The notes beneath the pieces are model-generated. The model searched no databases, was not told the origin of the DNA, and saw only the letters and a program-made list of their open reading frames with translations. DNA of 64,000 nucleotides, from contig DATCJY010000059.1 in NCBI GenBank assembly GCA_036562565.1, forward strand, positions 1-64,000, written 5' to 3'. Shown here piece by piece: positions 60,511 to 64,000 of the stretch. The stretch's first letter is position 1; every line of letters begins with the position of its first letter. Source of the stretch: DATCJY01 sp036562565. GTDB taxonomy: Bacteria > Bacteroidota > Bacteroidia > Flavobacteriales_D > Sanyastnellaceae. The translations under genes and the position numbers were made by a program.

Positions 60511-62040
60511 ATGAGAATATTCTTAACTATTTCAATATGGTTGTTGTGGTTAAATTGTTGTAAGGCACAACAATTCTCTGTTTTGTATGACCATAACAGT
60601 TTTGCAAATGACGGCAGTACAATAATTAAAACGACCACTGGCTATATTTGTACACATTCAGCAATAGATATTGAGAGTTTACGATTTTCTACTTTCATTT
60701 CAAACCATAACAATTTGTCATCACTACTGACCGATCTTTCTCTAGGTGATCAAAATAATATTTTCTCATTATCAGAGCCTAATTTCGGAATAGTCTACAA
60801 TAGCGATCTTGAGTTGTATTATGTTTTCGGAAATCATCAAGTAGATGATAGTGACTTTAACAAACCATTTATTTTACGTCTTAATGAATCAAGTGAAATC
60901 ATAGATACTGTTTACATAACCGCCCTGAATGAGCACAACCTACACACTCAAGGCGGATGTATAGCCAGCGATTACCTATATCTTCTTGGTCAATTAAATA
61001 ACTCAACTCAAACTTTCTTGATCAAATGTGATTTGGATGGAAACTATCTCTCTCATACGATTTCCAGTATTGGCTTTATATCTGACCCCAAATTCATTGT
61101 AAATGAAGGAGACGGCTTTCTAATAGGCGGCACATACTTTCCTGTGGATCATCCAAACGCTGTTCAGTGGCAATACATCAGAAAGTTTAGCTACGATGGG
61201 CAGCTTCTTTGGACAAACATTATTGAAAATTTTGAGTCAACCGCTCTGCCCAGTATGGGCGCTGTTAATGCCATGCCTATGGACAATGGCAACATTTTAT
61301 TTGCAGGTACAGCAACATCTGGTCAGCTATTACAGGAATGTTTTCGCCCTATGATTGGTGAAATAGATAACCTGAGCGGTGATACACTTTGGACAAAAAA
61401 GTATTTCTCTCCCGACTCCATTCATATCATGCACAACTTTAAACGGCTATCTACAGGCGAATACATAGGAGTGGGTGAAACGCGCCAACCATTGAACTTT
61501 CCGGTCAACATGTTTATCACTACTGCATTTATTTTCAAGTTGGATAGTGAATATAATCTTTTATGGAAACGGATATATACACCCTCTGGTTTTGCAGGTG
61601 GCCCCTTAGCTGAACCCACCTGCCACCTCAACGACTTCGTAGAAAATGAAGATGGAGGCATCACTGCCCTGGGAAGAGCATTTACGTACACAGGCACAGG
61701 CCCTCAAAGCGGTTATATACAAGACTCATGGCTCTTGCGTGTGGATAGTGATGGTTGTCTTGTCTCTGGCTGTGCGGTAGATATAACGGAGTATGAAGCC
61801 ACCAATGACTTATTTGTTTATCCCAACCCCGCAACCGACAGGCTCAACATCGAGTTTCCGCATATTGATAAATGGCATGTGAGCATATATAACATGCAAG
61901 GTGCATTGGTAAAAGAAGAACAACCTCATCAGTTGTTGCACTACTCGATAGGTGTTCAAGAACTACCAAGTGGTGTGTACTCGTTGCTATGCCACGACTC
62001 CCAAGGCAAAACATTCTCCCATAAAATCATCAAGCATTAG
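60511..62040 (+). CDS. Secreted T9SS protein, tandem copy 2
   Basis: The 509-residue product has the same signal peptide as copy 1 and the same sorting domain. The last ~420 bases differ from copy 1 at about ten positions by eye, mostly synonymous. The middle (about residues 30-370) aligns in outline but with many substitutions (for example FDIGSQRYSVI against IDIESLRFSTF). No hairpin follows this copy, unlike copy 1. It may share its function with copy 1 with a different ligand-binding face. Confidence 0.85.
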   Translation: MRIFLTISIWLLWLNCCKAQQFSVLYDHNSFANDGSTIIKTTTGYICTHSAIDIESLRFSTFISNHNNLSSLLTDLSLGDQNNIFSLSEPNFGIVYNSDLELYYVFGNHQVDDSDFNKPFILRLNESSEIIDTVYITALNEHNLHTQGGCIASDYLYLLGQLNNSTQTFLIKCDLDGNYLSHTISSIGFISDPKFIVNEGDGFLIGGTYFPVDHPNAVQWQYIRKFSYDGQLLWTNIIENFESTALPSMGAVNAMPMDNGNILFAGTATSGQLLQECFRPMIGEIDNLSGDTLWTKKYFSPDSIHIMHNFKRLSTGEYIGVGETRQPLNFPVNMFITTAFIFKLDSEYNLLWKRIYTPSGFAGGPLAEPTCHLNDFVENEDGGITALGRAFTYTGTGPQSGYIQDSWLLRVDSDGCLVSGCAVDITEYEATNDLFVYPNPATDRLNIEFPHIDKWHVSIYNMQGALVKEEQPHQLLHYSIGVQELPSGVYSLLCHDSQGKTFSHKIIKH

Positions 62041-62388
62041 TTCATCACAAAATAACCTCCGCGCCCCTGCTCTACAATCTTTTGGAAAGGGACCAGTGGG
62101 TGAAGCTGGACCATAGGCAAGGCTTTGAACAATCCCCTATCCATAACTTCCGTTTATTTCCGTCTTGAAACTCAGTCAATTTGTCGGCATTATATATATG
62201 TTTGTAGCACATTTTAGCACTCTTGTCTTCTCCTCCGCCCTATAAGACAATACCGAACGGTGCTAAGCTGAAAATGAAAACAATTGAAGTCATATATCAA
62301 TGTGACCGTAGCCGTCCTAGACCGCTGCAGGAGCATTGAGCCGACTCACTTGCTTAAACATTTATTGTTCAACCTAATTCATCTACCC
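62041..62388. other. Intergenic region upstream of the giant repeat protein gene
   Basis: This 348-base gap contains a TATGTTTG at 62197-62204, matching TAnnTTTG, which would give a leader of nearly 180 bases. No hairpin with T-run was found after copy 2. No coding frame was identified. Confidence 0.4.
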
Positions 62389-64000
62389 GTGAGAAGAACT
62401 TTACTCTCTATGGCTTTATGCCGCATTCCCCTTGTTCAGATGTGTTTACTGTGTGCGTTTGTGCTTTGCATTGGCGTTGGGGCACAGGCGCAGTCCGGAC
62501 CTGTCTTTGTACAGCACCCGACCGTGACCGTTAATTGTGGTGAACCCGTGCCGGACCTTCCGGCTTGCGAGGCTACCAGTCCTGACTGTCCCGGACCTGT
62601 ATCCATCACCTCATTCGAGAGCGAAACAGGTGCGTTGGAAAATCACTGCACCGTCTCGCCATCCAAGCTGGGCAACTCTGTGGCGTGGGCTTTTTGGCTC
62701 TCGTTAGAGAACATGCCCGTGGAGCGTTGGAAGTTTGACGGCCCGGCCTATTTCGAAAAATATGCCGATGGCACCGCGCACCTCTGGGGCACGATTGTAA
62801 ACTACCAGAACTCCTCTTATAAGTTTGAGGTGAGCCTGTGGTTCCATAACCGCAGAAACTGGGAAGAGTGGTCAGCTCTTGGTCGTGGCTACCGCAACGA
62901 TAGCGGTCTAGCCGGTGACAACTATGTGGATTGGGATTATTATGAACTCATGGGCGAGTTCTCCACCTTCATCGGTATCGATGGCTTAGCGGGTGACCAC
63001 CTGGACATCACTCCTTTCCCTACCTCCATGTATTATGGGTTCCAAAGTGGTATTGGTGCTAACAACAAAAACGACAAAGCCGGGTTTGGCGGTGCATTTG
63101 GCTATACCGGAATGGTGAAGGGTGAGCACTGCGGTGCCGGTGTTGGTCACCTCAGCGTGGACACCAATTGCGATGACGGCAATGCTGGCTGCGCTGCCAC
63201 TACCTACACACGCATCTGCAGAGCTGAAGATACCTGTGGAAACGTGGCCTTTCACACCTATAGTGTTAATGTAGTAGACAACGAAGCCCCAACTTTGCTT
63301 CCTTACGATGCAGTGATTGAAGTGGAATGCGGTCAGCATTACAACAACTTTATCAGTGCTACCGATAATTGTTCTGAAGTGGTAATCACCTATACCCATC
63401 AGTACCTCACTCCGGGATGTAATGGTGAAATATCGCGTACCTACACCGTAGCCGATGCTTGCGGCAACGCCATCACGGCTACACAAACCATTCACCTCTT
63501 TGGTGATGCGGAACCAATCTTTACCGTATTTCCTGAAGATACGCAAATGAGCTGCAGCAACCTTGCTGAAATGAATGTCGCTGACATCCAGTGGGAAGGT
63601 CCATGCATGATTTATAACCTAACCTATACCGATGCTCAAATTGAAGGTAATTGTCCCGGTAACTACACCATTGTGCGCACCTATACGCTCACCGATGACT
63701 GCGGCAACCAAATCACCCGCGATTGGACAGTCGTTGTTTATGACAATGAAGCTCCGGTATTGCAAGGTGTTCCTGCGAGTGTAACCATCAATTGCGGTGA
63801 ATACATTGAGGAAGTGAATGTGACAGCACAAGACAATTGCGATACAGCATTTCTCACTGTACACATGAGTGCCACTACCGAATACCTTGACTGTGGTTAC
63901 AACTTTATCCGCACATGGACAGCTGTGGACGGATGTGGCAACGTGGCAGAGGCTAGCCAAGTCATTACACTTATCGACCAACAGCCACCGGTATTTACTT
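62389..64000 (+). CDS. Large Cys-rich surface repeat protein, 5' part only
   Basis: The frame is open from GTG 62389 (or ATG 62410) to the window end, so at least 537 residues are encoded and the gene is partial. A signal peptide (about 30 residues, ending VGAQAQ) is followed by an N-terminal region, then repeats of about 90 residues. Each has a TCGN- or ACGN-like motif, a VVDNEAPTLLP-type junction and conserved Cys (for example VECGQHYNN, TDNCSEVV). The pattern resembles HYR-like and related adhesin repeats found in Bacteroidota gliding- or T9SS-linked proteins. Opposite-strand frames here are shadows. Confidence 0.75.
   Translation, partial: MRRTLLSMALCRIPLVQMCLLCAFVLCIGVGAQAQSGPVFVQHPTVTVNCGEPVPDLPACEATSPDCPGPVSITSFESETGALENHCTVSPSKLGNSVAWAFWLSLENMPVERWKFDGPAYFEKYADGTAHLWGTIVNYQNSSYKFEVSLWFHNRRNWEEWSALGRGYRNDSGLAGDNYVDWDYYELMGEFSTFIGIDGLAGDHLDITPFPTSMYYGFQSGIGANNKNDKAGFGGAFGYTGMVKGEHCGAGVGHLSVDTNCDDGNAGCAATTYTRICRAEDTCGNVAFHTYSVNVVDNEAPTLLPYDAVIEVECGQHYNNFISATDNCSEVVITYTHQYLTPGCNGEISRTYTVADACGNAITATQTIHLFGDAEPIFTVFPEDTQMSCSNLAEMNVADIQWEGPCMIYNLTYTDAQIEGNCPGNYTIVRTYTLTDDCGNQITRDWTVVVYDNEAPVLQGVPASVTINCGEYIEEVNVTAQDNCDTAFLTVHMSATTEYLDCGYNFIRTWTAVDGCGNVAEASQVITLIDQQPPVFT

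Noticed and set aside
62986..63981. Minus-strand reading frames opposite the giant repeat protein (62986-63546 and 63619-63981)
   Set aside because: They mirror the repeat structure of the plus-strand frame, which has a signal peptide and clear repeat domains. They have no family signature of their own.

Overview
The window reads as chromosomal DNA from a member of the Bacteroidota, most likely a Flavobacteriales-type organism. Supporting signs are type IX secretion (T9SS) C-terminal sorting domains on several exported proteins, a fused alpha-beta E1 of a branched-chain 2-oxo acid dehydrogenase, a DAHP synthase fused to chorismate mutase, a lipoprotein BamA/TamA-like outer membrane protein (TamL type), an unusually long NusB, DUF4412 and DUF3467 proteins, and -7 promoter elements of the form TAnnTTTG, with starts that rarely show a Shine-Dalgarno sequence. 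No cas genes, integrases, transposases or phage structural operons were seen. The genus cannot be told from sequence alone.

Layout. 0-0.3 kb: a tRNA-Ala(GGC) preceded by a broken, apparently chimeric tRNA copy. 0.4-8 kb: a minus-strand block with glutathione peroxidase, a WD40 protein and moaE, then a DUF4442 protein, typA and gyrB, with a plus-strand PAS-only protein between typA and gyrB. 8-15 kb: plus-strand rpe, a secreted prolyl oligopeptidase, a tiny lipoprotein gene, a C-terminal processing protease, a DUF1573 protein and a YgiD-type dioxygenase. 15-17.4 kb: ffh and purC. 17.7-25.4 kb: a membrane methyltransferase, then a minus-strand catabolic block (fused E1, two DUF4412 paralogues, paaB-paaC-paaD without paaA). 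25.6-29.7 kb: an RNA methyltransferase-like gene, aat, upp, a membrane protein, a YjjG-type nucleotidase and DUF3467. 29.7-42.4 kb: mutA, acs, a HEAT-like protein, a methyltransferase, a small repeat protein, purS, a transketolase N-half, a GT87 protein, phhB, a leucine dehydrogenase, nusB and miaA. 42.4-52.9 kb: tamL, a SpoU methyltransferase, DAHPS-CM, STAS, a T9SS protein, rnz, a PQQ-type sugar dehydrogenase, mazG, trmB and an alkyltransferase-like protein.

From about 51.5 kb the character changes. Intergenic spaces carry inverted repeats, a 7-bp minisatellite, an array of a 71-bp unit built from a dispersed-repeat core (GAGCCTGTCGA) and an 11-unit 21-bp repeat that still reads as coiled-coil heptads apart from stop codons. 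After this come surface genes: an FN3-like protein, a T9SS protein with an S74-type chaperone domain, another T9SS protein, two tandem T9SS genes with near-identical ends and diverged middles, and the start of a very large Cys-rich repeat protein that runs off the window.

The genes are mostly housekeeping: translation and RNA modification (aat, miaA, trmB, SpoU, typA, ffh, nusB, rnz), nucleotide metabolism (purC, purS, upp, mazG, YjjG) and carbon or amino-acid catabolism feeding acyl-CoA pools (E1, Leu-DH, mutA, acs, partial paa). The best candidates for something undescribed are: (i) the tandem T9SS cassette, where a perfect 30-nt palindromic terminator sits six bases before each start codon; (ii) the decayed heptad repeat; (iii) the 71-bp hairpin array; and (iv) a terminator-like hairpin at the very start of the predicted gyrB transcript.
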